From assembly GCF_019429565.1 (NCBI RefSeq), contig NZ_JAHXSA010000001.1:310001-374000 (forward strand): a stretch of DNA of 64,000 nucleotides. The letters are read 5' to 3'. The translations under genes and the position numbers were made by a program. Source of the stretch: Schaalia sp. ORNL0103. Its GTDB lineage: Bacteria; Actinomycetota; Actinomycetes; Actinomycetales; Actinomycetaceae. Below the pieces are notes generated by a model that worked only from the letters and a program-made list of their open reading frames with translations, was not told the DNA's origin and searched no databases. Positions 49,664 through 60,000 of this stretch are shown here, piece by piece. Each line of letters starts with the position of its first letter. The stretch's first letter is position 1.

Positions 49664-49846
49664 TGTTACAAACGTCGTCAATCCGAGCGACTTTTTGTAC
49701 GTCTCCCCGAGTGATTGTTACAAACGTCGTCAATCCGCCCGATATTTCGCTAGAAATCGCGTGTTTTGGGCTTGGTTTGACGACCTTTGTAACGGGACCT
49801 CATATTGAGCGGTTGAAAATGCTCCGATTTGACGACGTTTGTAACA
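49664..49846. repeat. Large four-unit palindrome between convergent rpiB and mntH
   Basis: Two direct copies of TGTTACAAACGTCGTCAA (49664, 49716; identical over 22 bp with the next bases) are followed by two inverted copies (TTTGACGACCTTTGTAAC at 49776; TTTGACGACGTTTGTAACA at 49828). The midpoint, near 49755, has its own small inverted pair (GATATTTCGCTAGAAATC). AT-rich relative to the surroundings. Confidence 0.88.
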
Positions 49847-49915
49847 TCTGGGGTGTCGGCTGTCTGGAATGACCGAGGGTATTCGGCGTTTCCTCGCCAG
49901 CCCCGGCCTCGTCCC

Positions 49916-51175
49916 TTAGCCCTGGCCGGTGAGGGTGAGGTACACGAGGAACAGGTTCAGCGCGACGATGACGGCCGCGATGAGGAAACCGGTGACGCGC
50001 AGGGGACGATTGTTCGCGTAGTCGCCCATGACGTCGCGGTTGGCGGTCAGGCGCATGAGCGGGATGATCGCGAAGGGGATGCCGAATGACAGGGCGACCT
50101 GCGAGACGACGAGGGCCCACGTGGGCTCGGCGCCCGCGCCCAGAATGATGAGCGCCGGGATCAGGGAGATGAGGCGGCGCGCCATGATGGGCACGCGAAT
50201 GTGGAGGAGGCCGTTCATGATCTCCGAGCCAGCGTAGGCGCCCACCGACGTGGAGGCCAGGCCCGAGGCGAGTAGACCCACCGCAAACACCGTGCCAACG
50301 ACCGGTCCGAGCGTGGAGGAGATTGCCGCGTGCGCCCCCTCGATCGTGTCAGTGCCGCTCTGACCGGCCAGAGCCGCGGCCGCCAGCAGCAGCAGACCGA
50401 TGTTGACCAGGCCCGCGATGCTCAGCGCCCAGTAGATGTCGATGCGCGTGGCGCGCAGCAGGCGCGTGAGGTGTCCGGAGGAGTGGTGGGCGTCGCCGGT
50501 GGACGGGCCGAGCTCGTCGGCCTCGTGGTCGTTGACCAGCGAGGAGTGCAGATAGACTGCGTGTGGCATGACGGTTGCGCCCAGCATGGACGCGGCCACG
50601 AGGACCGAGTCGGTGCCCTTGAAGCGGGGGAGGAGGCCGCCGAGGATCCCCGACGGGCTGGGAGGCGCGACGAAGAGGCCCGCTAGGAAGCCCAGCGTGA
50701 TGATGATGAGTAGGCCGACGATGATCGTCTCGAACTGGCGCTGTTTGCCTTCGCCTTGGACGACGAGAAGCGCCATGGACACGGCGCCGATGATGACGCC
50801 GCCCCACAGGAGTGGGACCTCGAACAGGAGGTGGAGGGCGAGCGCACCGCCGATGACTTCGGCCAGGTCGGTTGCGGCCGCAACGATCTCCGCTTGGATC
50901 CAAAAGGCGATGCGGGCGGGCTTAGACATGCGGTCGCCGAGCAGGGCGGGCAGGGACTGGCCGGTGACGAGGCCGAGCTTGGCGGAGAGGTACTGGATGA
51001 CCATCGCGAAGATGTTTGAGGCCACGAGAACCCACACGAGCAGGTACCCGTAGCGCGCGCCCGCCGTGATGTTGGCGGCGACGTTTCCGGGGTCGACGTA
51101 GGCGACGGCCGCGACGAAGGCGGGGCCGAGGAGGGGGATGAGCTTGTGGCGCTGCTCGGTGTCCGTGGTGGTCAC
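49916..51175 (-). CDS. mntH: NRAMP-family Mn2+/Fe2+ transporter MntH
   Basis: 419 residues. GTG 51175 has GAGGAT six bases upstream, so it is preferred over GTG 51187. Eleven membrane segments; metal-binding DPGN motif in VAYVDPGNVAANI and the MPH motif in ATVMPHAVYLHSS. Proton-coupled divalent metal uptake. Divergent from argS, with a 14-bp palindrome between, a probable metal-regulator site. Confidence 0.93.
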   Translation of the reverse strand: MTTTDTEQRHKLIPLLGPAFVAAVAYVDPGNVAANITAGARYGYLLVWVLVASNIFAMVIQYLSAKLGLVTGQSLPALLGDRMSKPARIAFWIQAEIVAAATDLAEVIGGALALHLLFEVPLLWGGVIIGAVSMALLVVQGEGKQRQFETIIVGLLIIITLGFLAGLFVAPPSPSGILGGLLPRFKGTDSVLVAASMLGATVMPHAVYLHSSLVNDHEADELGPSTGDAHHSSGHLTRLLRATRIDIYWALSIAGLVNIGLLLLAAAALAGQSGTDTIEGAHAAISSTLGPVVGTVFAVGLLASGLASTSVGAYAGSEIMNGLLHIRVPIMARRLISLIPALIILGAGAEPTWALVVSQVALSFGIPFAIIPLMRLTANRDVMGDYANNRPLRVTGFLIAAVIVALNLFLVYLTLTGQG

Positions 51176-51203
51176 GGGGATCCTCACTATAGGTAGAAAA
51201 ATA

Positions 51204-51217
51204 TTCGGCTACCCGAA
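51204..51217. promoter_or_regulatory. Palindrome upstream of mntH
   Basis: TTCGGCTACCCGAA, an imperfect palindrome about 30 bases before the mntH start in an AT-rich context. A metal-responsive regulator such as a DtxR/MntR-type protein is a plausible ligand, but the sequence does not match a consensus I can name with confidence. Confidence 0.45.
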
Positions 51218-51345
51218 ACATTACTCGCCTCGCGTCCCTCACGGCGGGACGAAAGCCACCCAGGCGCGCCTCGTGTGGCCAGGTTTTCATTCACGGACCC
51301 GGGGAGAGTTCGCGGATGGGAGCAAAAACCCCGTAGTCTAAAGGG

Positions 51346-53025
51346 GTGACTCCTGAAGAACTTGCTACTCTCATCCGCGCGACCCTGCTGGACGCTGCTG
51401 CCGCCGGTCGCATTTCGATCGACCCCTCGTTGGTCCCCGACCCCGTGACCGTGGAGCGCCCGCGCGTGCGCGAGCATGGCGACTGGGCGACCAACGTCGC
51501 GATGCAGCTCGGTAAGAAGGCTGGCATGGCGCCGCGCGAGTTCGCGCAGATCCTCGCCGACGACCTGGCCGCCGCCGACGGTATCGACTCCGTCGAGGTC
51601 GCTGGCCCCGGCTTCATCAACATCCGCCTGGGCGCGGGTGCGGCGGGCGAGCTGGCTCGTACCATCGTCGAGGCCGGCGCCGCATACGGCCGCAACGAGA
51701 CCCTCTCGGGCCGCTCGATCAACCTCGAGTACGTGTCCGCGAACCCGACCGGCCCCGTGCACCTGGGTGGCGCCCGCTGGGCCGCTGTCGGCGATTCGCT
51801 TGCCCGCCTCATGGCCGCCTCCGGCGCAGCCGTGACCCGCGAGTACTACTTCAACGACCACGGCTCGCAGATCGACCGCTTCTCGCACTCCCTCTATGCC
51901 CGCGCCATGGGCCGCGAGGTCCCCGAGGACGGATACGGCGGCCAGTACATCGCCGACATTGCCGACCAGGTCCGCGCTGACGCGCGCGCGGCCGGCGAGC
52001 CCGACCCGATCACCCTGCCCGAAGAAGAGGCCATTGAGGTCTTCCGCGCTCGCGGCGTCGAGCTGATGTTCGCGGAGATCAAGGAGCGTCTGCACACCTT
52101 CCGGGCAGACTTCGACGTGTTCTTCCACGAGGAGTCCCTGCACACCTCCGGCGCGGTTGCCGCGGCGATCGAGCGCCTGCGTGAGCGCGGCGAGATCTTT
52201 GACGAGGGTGGCGCGGTGTGGCTGCGCACGACCACCTACGGTGACGACAAGGACCGCGTCCTCATCAAGTCGGACGGCCAGGCCGCGTACTTCGCGGGCG
52301 ACGTCGCCTACTACCTCAACAAGCGCGAGCGTGGCGCCGATGCCGCCATCTACCTGCTGGGCGCCGACCACCACGGCTACATCGGCCGCATGATGGCCAT
52401 GTGCGCCGCGTTCGGCGACAAGCCGGGCGAGAACCTGCAGATCCTCATCGGCCAGCTCGTCAACCTCGTCAAGGACGGCGAGCCCGTGCGCATGTCCAAG
52501 CGCGCCGGCACGATCGTCACCCTCGACGACCTCGTCGATGCTGTGGGCGTGGACGCCGCGCGCTACGCCCTCGTGCGCGTCTCGATGGACACGCAGGTCG
52601 ACATTGACCTGGATCTGCTCTCGCAGCACTCCAACGACAACCCGGTCTACTACGTGCAGTATGCGCACGTGCGCACCTGCAACGTGGCCCGTAACGCCGC
52701 CGAGCACGGCGTCACCCGCGACGCAGGCTTCGACCCGGCTGCCCTCGATTCCGAGGCCGACGAGGCCCTGCTGGCCGCCCTCGCCCAGTTCCCCGCGCAG
52801 GTTGCGCAGGCGACCGAGCTGCGCGAGCCGCACCGCATCGCCCGCTACCTGGAGTCCCTGGCTGCGACCTACCACGCCTGGTACGGCCAGTGCCGCGTGA
52901 CGCCTCGCGGCGACGACCCGGTCAAGCCCGGCCACGTCGCCCGCCTCTGGCTCAACGACGCGGTCACCCAGGTGCTGCGCACCGGCCTCGGCCTCCTTGG
53001 TGTGAGCGCCCCCGAGAGGATGTGA
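51346..53025 (+). CDS. argS: Arginyl-tRNA synthetase
   Basis: 559 residues from GTG 51346. N-terminal ADD1 domain ([17 protein letters not shown]), class I HIGH-like motif in [20 protein letters not shown]-like [13 protein letters not shown], and a C-terminal anticodon-binding DALR domain. Charges tRNA-Arg with arginine. Followed after 4 bases by lysA, the common actinobacterial argS-lysA operon. Confidence 0.97.
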   Translation: MTPEELATLIRATLLDAAAAGRISIDPSLVPDPVTVERPRVREHGDWATNVAMQLGKKAGMAPREFAQILADDLAAADGIDSVEVAGPGFINIRLGAGAAGELARTIVEAGAAYGRNETLSGRSINLEYVSANPTGPVHLGGARWAAVGDSLARLMAASGAAVTREYYFNDHGSQIDRFSHSLYARAMGREVPEDGYGGQYIADIADQVRADARAAGEPDPITLPEEEAIEVFRARGVELMFAEIKERLHTFRADFDVFFHEESLHTSGAVAAAIERLRERGEIFDEGGAVWLRTTTYGDDKDRVLIKSDGQAAYFAGDVAYYLNKRERGADAAIYLLGADHHGYIGRMMAMCAAFGDKPGENLQILIGQLVNLVKDGEPVRMSKRAGTIVTLDDLVDAVGVDAARYALVRVSMDTQVDIDLDLLSQHSNDNPVYYVQYAHVRTCNVARNAAEHGVTRDAGFDPAALDSEADEALLAALAQFPAQVAQATELREPHRIARYLESLAATYHAWYGQCRVTPRGDDPVKPGHVARLWLNDAVTQVLRTGLGLLGVSAPERM

Positions 53026-53029
53026 GCCG

Positions 53030-54430
53030 GTGAGCGAGACGGCAAGCGTCGGTACCCTCACCTGCCCGACCCCCGATGAGCGCCCCGACCTGTGGCCGTG
53101 GAGCGCTTCTCGGGAGGACGGCGTGCTGCGCGTGGGAGGCGTCGACCTGACCAGCGTCGCCGCCGACTTCGGCACGCCCACCTTCGTGCTTGACGTCGAG
53201 GCCATGCGCGGCCGCGCCCGCGTGTGGGCCTCGGCGATGGCCGAGGAGTTCTGGGACGGCTACGGCATGAACGGCGGCGACGCCTTCTATGCTGGCAAGG
53301 CCTTCCTGAGCGCCGACGTCGCGCGCCTCGTCGCGGCCGAGGGCCTGGGTATCGACACCGCCTCGCTCGGCGAGCTGAGCCTGGCCCTGCGCGCGGGCGT
53401 GGACCCCGACCGCATCGGCCTGCACGGCAACAACAAGTCGGACGCGGAGATCCGTCTCGCCCTCGAGGCTGGCATTCACCGCATCTTCATCGACTCGATG
53501 GACGAGGTCCACCAGATCGAGCGCATCGCCGCTGACCTCGGCGTCGTCGCGCCCGTCATGGTGCGCCTGAAGTCCGGCATCCACGCAGGCGGCAACGAGT
53601 ACATCGCGACCGCCCACGAGGACCAGAAGTTCGGCCTGTCCCTGGCCACCGGCCAGGCGTACGAGGCCGTGGCCGCGATCAAGGATGCGGCGCACCTGGA
53701 CTTCCGGGGCCTGCACAGCCACATCGGTTCCCAGATTTTTGGGACCGAGGCCTTCGCCGAGGCCGCGCGCATCGTCGTCGACTTCGCGGCGCTCCTGAAG
53801 GCTGAGCTGAGCTTGGACGTTCCCGCCATCGACCTGGGCGGCGGCGTGGGCATTGCCTACACGGGCCAGGACCCGGTCCCGACCTCCCCGGTCGAGGTCG
53901 CCCGCGCGCTGGCTACCGTGGTGCGCGAGCGCTGTGCCCACCATGGCCTGCCGATCCCGCACGTGTCCGTGGAGCCCGGCCGCTCGATCGCTGGCCCGTC
54001 GATGGTCATGCTCTACCGCGTCGGCGTCGTCAAGGATATTTCCCTGGAAGACGGGGGAATGCGCCGCTACGTGGCGATCGACGGCGGCATGTCGGATAAC
54101 ATCCGCCCGGTCCTCTACGACGCGGCCTACACGGCGACGCTCGCTAACCGCGATCCCGCCGATGCATCTGAACTCGTGCGCTGCCGCATCGTCGGCAAGC
54201 ACTGCGAGAGCGGTGACATCATCATCCGCGACATCGACCTGCCGGCCGACATCACGGGAGGCGACCTGCTGGCCGTTCCTGCTGTCGGCGCGTACGGCTA
54301 CTCGATGGCCTCGAACTACAACATGCTGACGAAGCCGGGCGTGCTCGCGGTCGAGGATGGAGCGGCGCGCTGGTTCATCCGTCCGCAGACGGTCGACCAC
54401 CTGCTGGCCCTCGACGCCGGCCTGGAGTAA
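53030..54430 (+). CDS. lysA: Diaminopimelate decarboxylase
   Basis: 466 residues from GTG 53030. PLP-binding Lys in DAFYAGKAFLS, glycine-rich phosphate loop DLGGGVGIAYT, HSHIGSQIF, and C-terminal active-site CESGDII and GAYGYSMASNYN. Final step of lysine biosynthesis, from meso-diaminopimelate. Ended by a strong terminator. Confidence 0.97.
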   Translation: MSETASVGTLTCPTPDERPDLWPWSASREDGVLRVGGVDLTSVAADFGTPTFVLDVEAMRGRARVWASAMAEEFWDGYGMNGGDAFYAGKAFLSADVARLVAAEGLGIDTASLGELSLALRAGVDPDRIGLHGNNKSDAEIRLALEAGIHRIFIDSMDEVHQIERIAADLGVVAPVMVRLKSGIHAGGNEYIATAHEDQKFGLSLATGQAYEAVAAIKDAAHLDFRGLHSHIGSQIFGTEAFAEAARIVVDFAALLKAELSLDVPAIDLGGGVGIAYTGQDPVPTSPVEVARALATVVRERCAHHGLPIPHVSVEPGRSIAGPSMVMLYRVGVVKDISLEDGGMRRYVAIDGGMSDNIRPVLYDAAYTATLANRDPADASELVRCRIVGKHCESGDIIIRDIDLPADITGGDLLAVPAVGAYGYSMASNYNMLTKPGVLAVEDGAARWFIRPQTVDHLLALDAGLE

Positions 54431-54454
54431 ACGTCGGCTTGTAAAAAACCGAGC

Positions 54455-54487
54455 AAACGGGGAGCACCTACGGGAGCTCCCCGTTTT
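54455..54487 (+). terminator. Terminator after lysA
   Basis: AAACGGGGAGC ... GCTCCCCGTTTT: 11-bp stem with a T-run, 24 bases after the stop. Confidence 0.9.
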
Positions 54488-54505
54488 GTGCGCACTCCCT
54501 GTCTT

Positions 54506-54650
54506 GTGCACCCCCAAATTTCGCACGTAATTCCCGTCCCGCTATTTCCAATTTTGAAATTGCGCCCTTGGAATTGCAACGTTTGTGGGTGTACCCAAAT
54601 TCTGACCAGGGGAAATTATGTGCGAGATTGAGGGGTGGGAGTGATCTTGG
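54506..54650. repeat. Imperfect long inverted repeat
   Basis: CACCCCCAAATTTCGCACG on the left pairs with GTGCGAGATTGAGGGGTG on the right (with TAATTCCC / GGGGAAATTA inside). Two related AATTG/CAATT segments lie in the middle. AT-rich, between lysA and the first subtilase. Confidence 0.7.
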
Positions 54651-54672
54651 GGAGAGGTCTTAGGGAACGAGC

Positions 54673-54691
54673 TTAGGTAAGCCTAGGTTTT
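54673..54691. promoter_or_regulatory. DtxR/IdeR-like iron box upstream of subtilase 1
   Basis: TTAGGTAAGCCTAGGTTTT matches 13 of 19 positions of the DtxR/IdeR consensus TTAGGTTAGSCTAACCTAA, strongest in the left half. It overlaps the probable promoter. Confidence 0.5.
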
Positions 54692-54776
54692 GTTGTTACT
54701 GACAAACTCTAGGATGATGGGTGCAGCTGTGAATGCAGCCGAAATCCTGATAGTGACAATCGAAAGTCGAGGAAAC

Positions 54777-56798
54777 ATGCGCCGCACTGCCGCACGCATC
54801 GGCGTCGTCGCCGCTCTCGCCCTGTCCATGGGCGTGGCCGCGGTGAACGCCCCCTCCGCCCGAGCCGAGGAGCCCGGACTCGTCTCCGCCGCCCGCGCCG
54901 ACAACGACGAGATGAACTACGCGATCAACCTCGCGGGCACGAACCCCGAGGACCTCCAGCGGGCCCTCGCCCTCGTCCCCGGAGCCGGTGGCGCCGCCCT
55001 GGCCTCGTACCCGGAGATTGGTACCTTCTTCGCGCAGAGCGCCACGCCCTCGTTCGCGCCCGACCTGGCCGCCGCCCTGCGAGCGGCCGGCATCTCCATC
55101 CACTCGATCGGCCCGACGCGCGTGGCCCCCGTCCTCTACTACGAGCGCGTCGAGTTGCCCACCGACAAGAAGGACGAGGCCCCCGCCCCGCAGTCGGGAG
55201 CGGCGGGCGGCCTGAACTCCATGCGCGATGAGACCGCGAGTGCCGCTCCCACTGAAGCGAACGAGGAGATCTTCAACTGGGGTGCCGTTGCCATGCACGC
55301 GCGCGAGGCCGAGGCCGTCAACGTCAAGCGCGCCCCCGTGACCGTCGCGGTCGTGGACTCCGGCGTCGAGGATACGCACCCCGACCTGGAAGGGCGCGTC
55401 GATACGTCGCGTTCGGTGAAGTGCTCGGTGAATGGTGTCGCCACGCAGGATTTCTACGGGTGGCGCGATGAGTTCTACCACGGCACGCACGTCGCGGGCA
55501 TTATCGCGGCTAACCATAACGACATTGGTATCGACGGCATCGCCCCTGAAGCGACCATCGTTGCCATTCAGGCGACCAATGACAACCGCCTCATTTACCC
55601 CGAGTACGTGACCTGTGCGTTCATGTGGGCGGCGAGCCACGGGGTGGACATCGTCAATAACTCCTACTCGATGGACCCGTGGGTCTACTGGAGCCCGACC
55701 GACCCGGAGCAGGCTGCGGGCCTCGAGGCGGCCACGCGGTCGATTAAGTACGCGCAGGACAAGGGGCTGGCCGTTATCGCGGCGGCAGGTAATGAGGGTG
55801 TCGATATCGACAATCCGTGGATCGACAACGGATCGCCTACCGACGTTCCCACGCCGACCAAGAATCGCGCGGTGGAAGGCAGTATCCGCGTTCCCTCCAT
55901 GCTCGACGGCGTCGCCCAGGTGAGCGCGGTCGGTCAGGCGTACAACGTGAAGCCGGGCCTGTCCCTGGGCCGTGCCGAGTTCTCCAACTACGGTCACACG
56001 ATTGATTTTGCCGCCCCGGGCGACCAGATCTACTCCACGGCCACGACGCTCTTCTACCGCAGCGGCTACGCCGTCGCCGATGGCACGTCCATGGCGACCC
56101 CGCACGTGTCGGGTGTCGCGGCCCTCATCAAGTCAGTGCATCCGGAGCTTACGGGCGCCCAGGTCATAAAGGTGATGGAGAGGCAGGCCGAGGCTAATTA
56201 CGGACGCCTCAATGAGCCGATCGACGGCAGGGAGTACCGCGGCTACGGCTTCCTCGATGCGCTCGATGCGGTGACGGATGATCTGGGACGGTTCGACGAG
56301 GCCATGGCTGGTGAGTGGGTCAAGGATGCCACAGGCTGGTGGTACTGCTACGAGGACGGAACCTACCCGGCCTCAACCTCGATTCAGATCCGCGGGGAGA
56401 CCTTCCGCTTCGATGCGCGCGGCTACATGGTGACTGGATGGGTGCTTGACGGTGGCCGGTGGTTCTACCACGAGACCTCGGGGGCCCAGGTATTGGGCTG
56501 GGCCAACGTGAATGGCACCTGGTACTACCTGGAACCCCCCACGGGTGCGATGGTGACCGGTTGGGCTTACGTCGATGATGCCTGGTACTACTTGAGCGCT
56601 TCGGGTGCGATGGTGACCGGTTGGGCTTACGTCGATGGTGCCTGGTACTACCTCACTCCCTCCGGCGCGATGGCAATTGGCTGGCTGAACGACGGTGGGT
56701 CCTGGTACTACCTGGACGTGTCCGGTGCGATGGTCACCGGCACTCGGCAGGTGGATGGTGTGACCTACACCTTCGGCCCGGACGGTCGCATGCAGTAA
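54777..56798 (+). CDS. Secreted subtilisin-like serine protease with cell-wall-binding repeats
   Basis: 673 residues from ATG 54777, with AGGAAA upstream; earlier in-frame codons belong to the leader. Signal peptide (MRRTAARIGVVAALALSMG, cleavage after SARA). A propeptide-like region (~35-130) precedes the S8 domain with Asp194 (VVDSGVEDTHPDL), His235 (HGTHVAGII) and Ser438 (DGTSMATPH). From about residue 510, aromatic-glycine choline-binding-type repeats (GTWYYLEPPTGAMVTGW) should attach it to the wall surface. Two of the repeats are nearly identical at DNA level (from about 56540). Confidence 0.92.
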   Translation: MRRTAARIGVVAALALSMGVAAVNAPSARAEEPGLVSAARADNDEMNYAINLAGTNPEDLQRALALVPGAGGAALASYPEIGTFFAQSATPSFAPDLAAALRAAGISIHSIGPTRVAPVLYYERVELPTDKKDEAPAPQSGAAGGLNSMRDETASAAPTEANEEIFNWGAVAMHAREAEAVNVKRAPVTVAVVDSGVEDTHPDLEGRVDTSRSVKCSVNGVATQDFYGWRDEFYHGTHVAGIIAANHNDIGIDGIAPEATIVAIQATNDNRLIYPEYVTCAFMWAASHGVDIVNNSYSMDPWVYWSPTDPEQAAGLEAATRSIKYAQDKGLAVIAAAGNEGVDIDNPWIDNGSPTDVPTPTKNRAVEGSIRVPSMLDGVAQVSAVGQAYNVKPGLSLGRAEFSNYGHTIDFAAPGDQIYSTATTLFYRSGYAVADGTSMATPHVSGVAALIKSVHPELTGAQVIKVMERQAEANYGRLNEPIDGREYRGYGFLDALDAVTDDLGRFDEAMAGEWVKDATGWWYCYEDGTYPASTSIQIRGETFRFDARGYMVTGWVLDGGRWFYHETSGAQVLGWANVNGTWYYLEPPTGAMVTGWAYVDDAWYYLSASGAMVTGWAYVDGAWYYLTPSGAMAIGWLNDGGSWYYLDVSGAMVTGTRQVDGVTYTFGPDGRMQ

Positions 56799-56817
56799 TC
56801 GACCGTTCCCACGTGTC

Positions 56818-56857
56818 AAGGCGGGGACGCGCATCTGAGGGTGCGCGGCCCCGCCTT
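56818..56857 (+). terminator. Terminator after subtilase 1
   Basis: AAGGCGGGG ... CCCCGCCTT with inner ACGCGCA/TGCGCG pairing; begins 20 bases after the stop. Confidence 0.85.
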
Positions 56858-57036
56858 GCTGTCGTGAGAGTTGGGCATAGGCGGGCGAGGGAGTGATTAC
56901 ATGAAATTCTTGCCTCTAGGCGGGTGTTGACCAATTTAAGCGACGCTAAATTGTGGCGAGTGACAAACTAAAGCATGATAGTTCTGATGGGTACATTGTC
57001 GTACTCGCCAGACCCACAACTGAAAGTCGAGGAACC

Positions 57037-60000
57037 ATGCGCCGCAATGTTGCACGCATCGGGCTCGTCGCCGCCCTCGCCCTGTCCATGGGTGTTGCCA
57101 CGGCGACCGCCCCACCCACCCGGGCCGACGATCATACCGGCCTCATCGCGCCCGCCCGCGCCAGCGCCGGCCTGATGAACTACGCCATCAACCTCAGCCC
57201 GCAGGCCAGTTCCGAGGACCTTGCGCGCGCGACCTCGCTGGTCGCATCCGTCGGGGGCGTCACGCTGGCCTCCTACCCGGAGCTGGGGACGTTCTTTGCC
57301 CAAAGCGAGTCGGCCTCGTTCGCCCCGGACCTGGCCGCAGCCCTGGCGAAGGCCGGAATTTCCGTGCACTCGGTCGGCCCGACGCGCGTGGCCGCCGTCC
57401 CCGAGGGTGAGCGCCAGGCGGCCCCTGACCCGCAGCCCGCCCCGCAGCCAAGCGAGGCGAGCCCGGCTCAGTCAGGAGCCCAATCGGGCGCGCAGTCCGG
57501 AGCACAGTCGGGTGGCCCGTCCTCCCTGCGCGGCCAGAGTGCGACCGAGGCCGATAAGCCCGAGGAGGTCGTCAACTGGGGCGCCCAGGCGATGAGCGCC
57601 ACCGATGCGGCGGCCGTGCCGATTGCGCACGCGCCCGTCACCGTCGGCGTCATCGACACCGGCATCGACGACACGCACCCCGACCTCGTGGGTCGCGTCG
57701 ACACCTCCCGTTCCGTCTCCTGCGGGCACAACGGCATCCCCTCGCAGGCGTACGGCTCCTGGCGTGACGACTACTTCCACGGCACGCACGTCGCGGGTAT
57801 CATCGCCGCCAACCACAACGGCATCGGCATCGACGGCATCGCGCCGACCGCGACCCTCGTGTCCATCAAGGCCTCCAACGACGAGCAGCTCATGTACCCC
57901 GAGTACGTGACCTGCGGCTTCATGTGGGCCGCCAGCCACGGCGTTGACATCGTCAACAACTCCTACTCGATGGACCCGTGGGTCTACTGGAGCCCGAGCG
58001 ATCCCGAGCAGGCTGCCGGCCTCGAGGCCGCGACCCGCGCCATCGCTTACGCGCAGGGCAAGGGGCTGGCCGTCATCGCCTCGGCGGGCAACGACGGCAT
58101 GGACAACGACAACGTGACGACCGACAGCGGCTCGCCAACCGACCTCGACACCCCGATCAAGGACCGCCCCGTGAAGAACGGCGTCAAGGTCCCCGCCATG
58201 GTCGAGGGCGTCAGCCAAGTCAGCGCCGCCACGCGCACCAACGTCGAGACCAAGCCCGAATGGGCGAACCTCAAGCGCGCCGACTTCTCCAACTACGGCA
58301 AGAGCGTCGACTTCACTGCTCCGGGGCAGGACATCTACTCCACCGTTCCCACGTCGATCTTCTCCTCCGGCTACGCCAAGACCAGCGGCACCTCGATGGC
58401 CACGCCCCACATCACGGGCATCGCTGCACTCATTAAGTCGATCCACCCGGGATTCCAGGGCAAGCAGATCACCGACCTCATGCGCAAGCAGGCCGCCATG
58501 GAATACACGCGCCTGGAAGCGCCCGAGGACGGCAAGGAATTCCGCGGCTACGGCTTCATCAACGCGCTGACCACGATGCGCCGCGACCAGCCCCAGCCGA
58601 CCGTTCAGACCCTGCAGTACCGGGTCGGCAAGGGTGAATGGAAGGACGTGCAGGGTGCGACTCTGCCGGCCGGTCCCGTCACCTTCTACACCGAGGCGAT
58701 CGCCCCGATCAGCCACCTGCACATGGACGTCGCCGGTCTGGCCGCCGTCGACCGCGACGGCTCGGGCAAGTACTTCGACGACGCCCTGGGTGCCTCGATC
58801 GAAAACGTGGACCTCAGCGCACTGCTGCCCGAGGGCACTGACTCGGTGACCGCCCGTGTCCAGGTCAGTGCCACCGGCATCAACTTCGATCGCCAGGCCG
58901 ACGACGATACGGGCCGTGAGGCCATCTTCACCGTCGCGCGCGACCCGAACGCCGCCGTGTCCCCGGCCCCCGCGCCCGATGCCGACGCGACGCCCGCGCC
59001 GTCGGGCCCCGCTAAGGCCGGCATCACCGCTCCCGCGCGCAGCACCGACCAGCTGCCCGCCAACTACGCGGTCAACCTGCCCAAGGGCACCGATAACGCC
59101 ACCTTCCAGCGTGCGGCGGCCCAGGCCTCGTTCCACGGTGGCCTGTTGCTGGCGCAGTACCCGGCCTTCGGCACATTCTTCGTGCAGTCGGCATCGCCTA
59201 CCTTCTCGCCCGACCTGGGCGCGGCGCTCGTGAAGGAGGGGATCAGCTACGACTCGATCGGCCCGACCCGCCAGGCGCCTGTCGGCGGTAACGAGGCCAT
59301 GGTCCCCATCTCCTACGAGACGCGAGTCGCGGCGGATGCGGCGATCGCGGCGGCGCCCCGCTCCCAGGGAGCGCAGGCGGCGCAGGGTGACCAGGACGCT
59401 GCCCTCACCCCGGACCCGCAGACCGGCAACGGATGGCACCTCCAGGCCCTGCGCGCCCTTGAGGCTCAGGGCGTGGACGTGATGCGCGCGCCCGTTACGG
59501 TGGGCATCATGGACCAGTCCGTCGATGACACCGTGCCGGATCTGGTCGGACAGGTCGACCATGACAAGTCCGTGTCCTGCTCGTTCAACGGTATCCCGAA
59601 CCGCGACCCCGCCGCCTGGCGCTGGGACGACGCGACCCACGGCACGCATGTGGCCGGCTCGATCGCCGCGAAGCACGACGGCGTGGGCGTGGACGGCGTG
59701 AACCCGACCCTGCGCATCGCCGCGATCAACGTGGCCTCGCGCAACGGCGGGTTCTTCTACCCCGAGTACATCGTGTGTGGCTTCGTGTGGGCCGCCGAGC
59801 ACGGCATCTCAGTCACCAACGGTTCGTACTACGTGGACCCGTGGAAGTACTGGCTCCCCAACGATCCCGAGCAGGCCGCGGGCCAGGAGGCCGTGCAGCG
59901 CGCGGTCGACTACGCGACCTCGAAGGACGTCATCAACGTGGTGGCCGCCGGTAACTTCTCGACGGACCTGGACAACCTGCCCACGACCGACGACTCGGCT

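Noticed and set aside
57472-59802. Long minus-strand open frame over subtilase 2
   Set aside because: Antisense shadow of a clearly identified protease.
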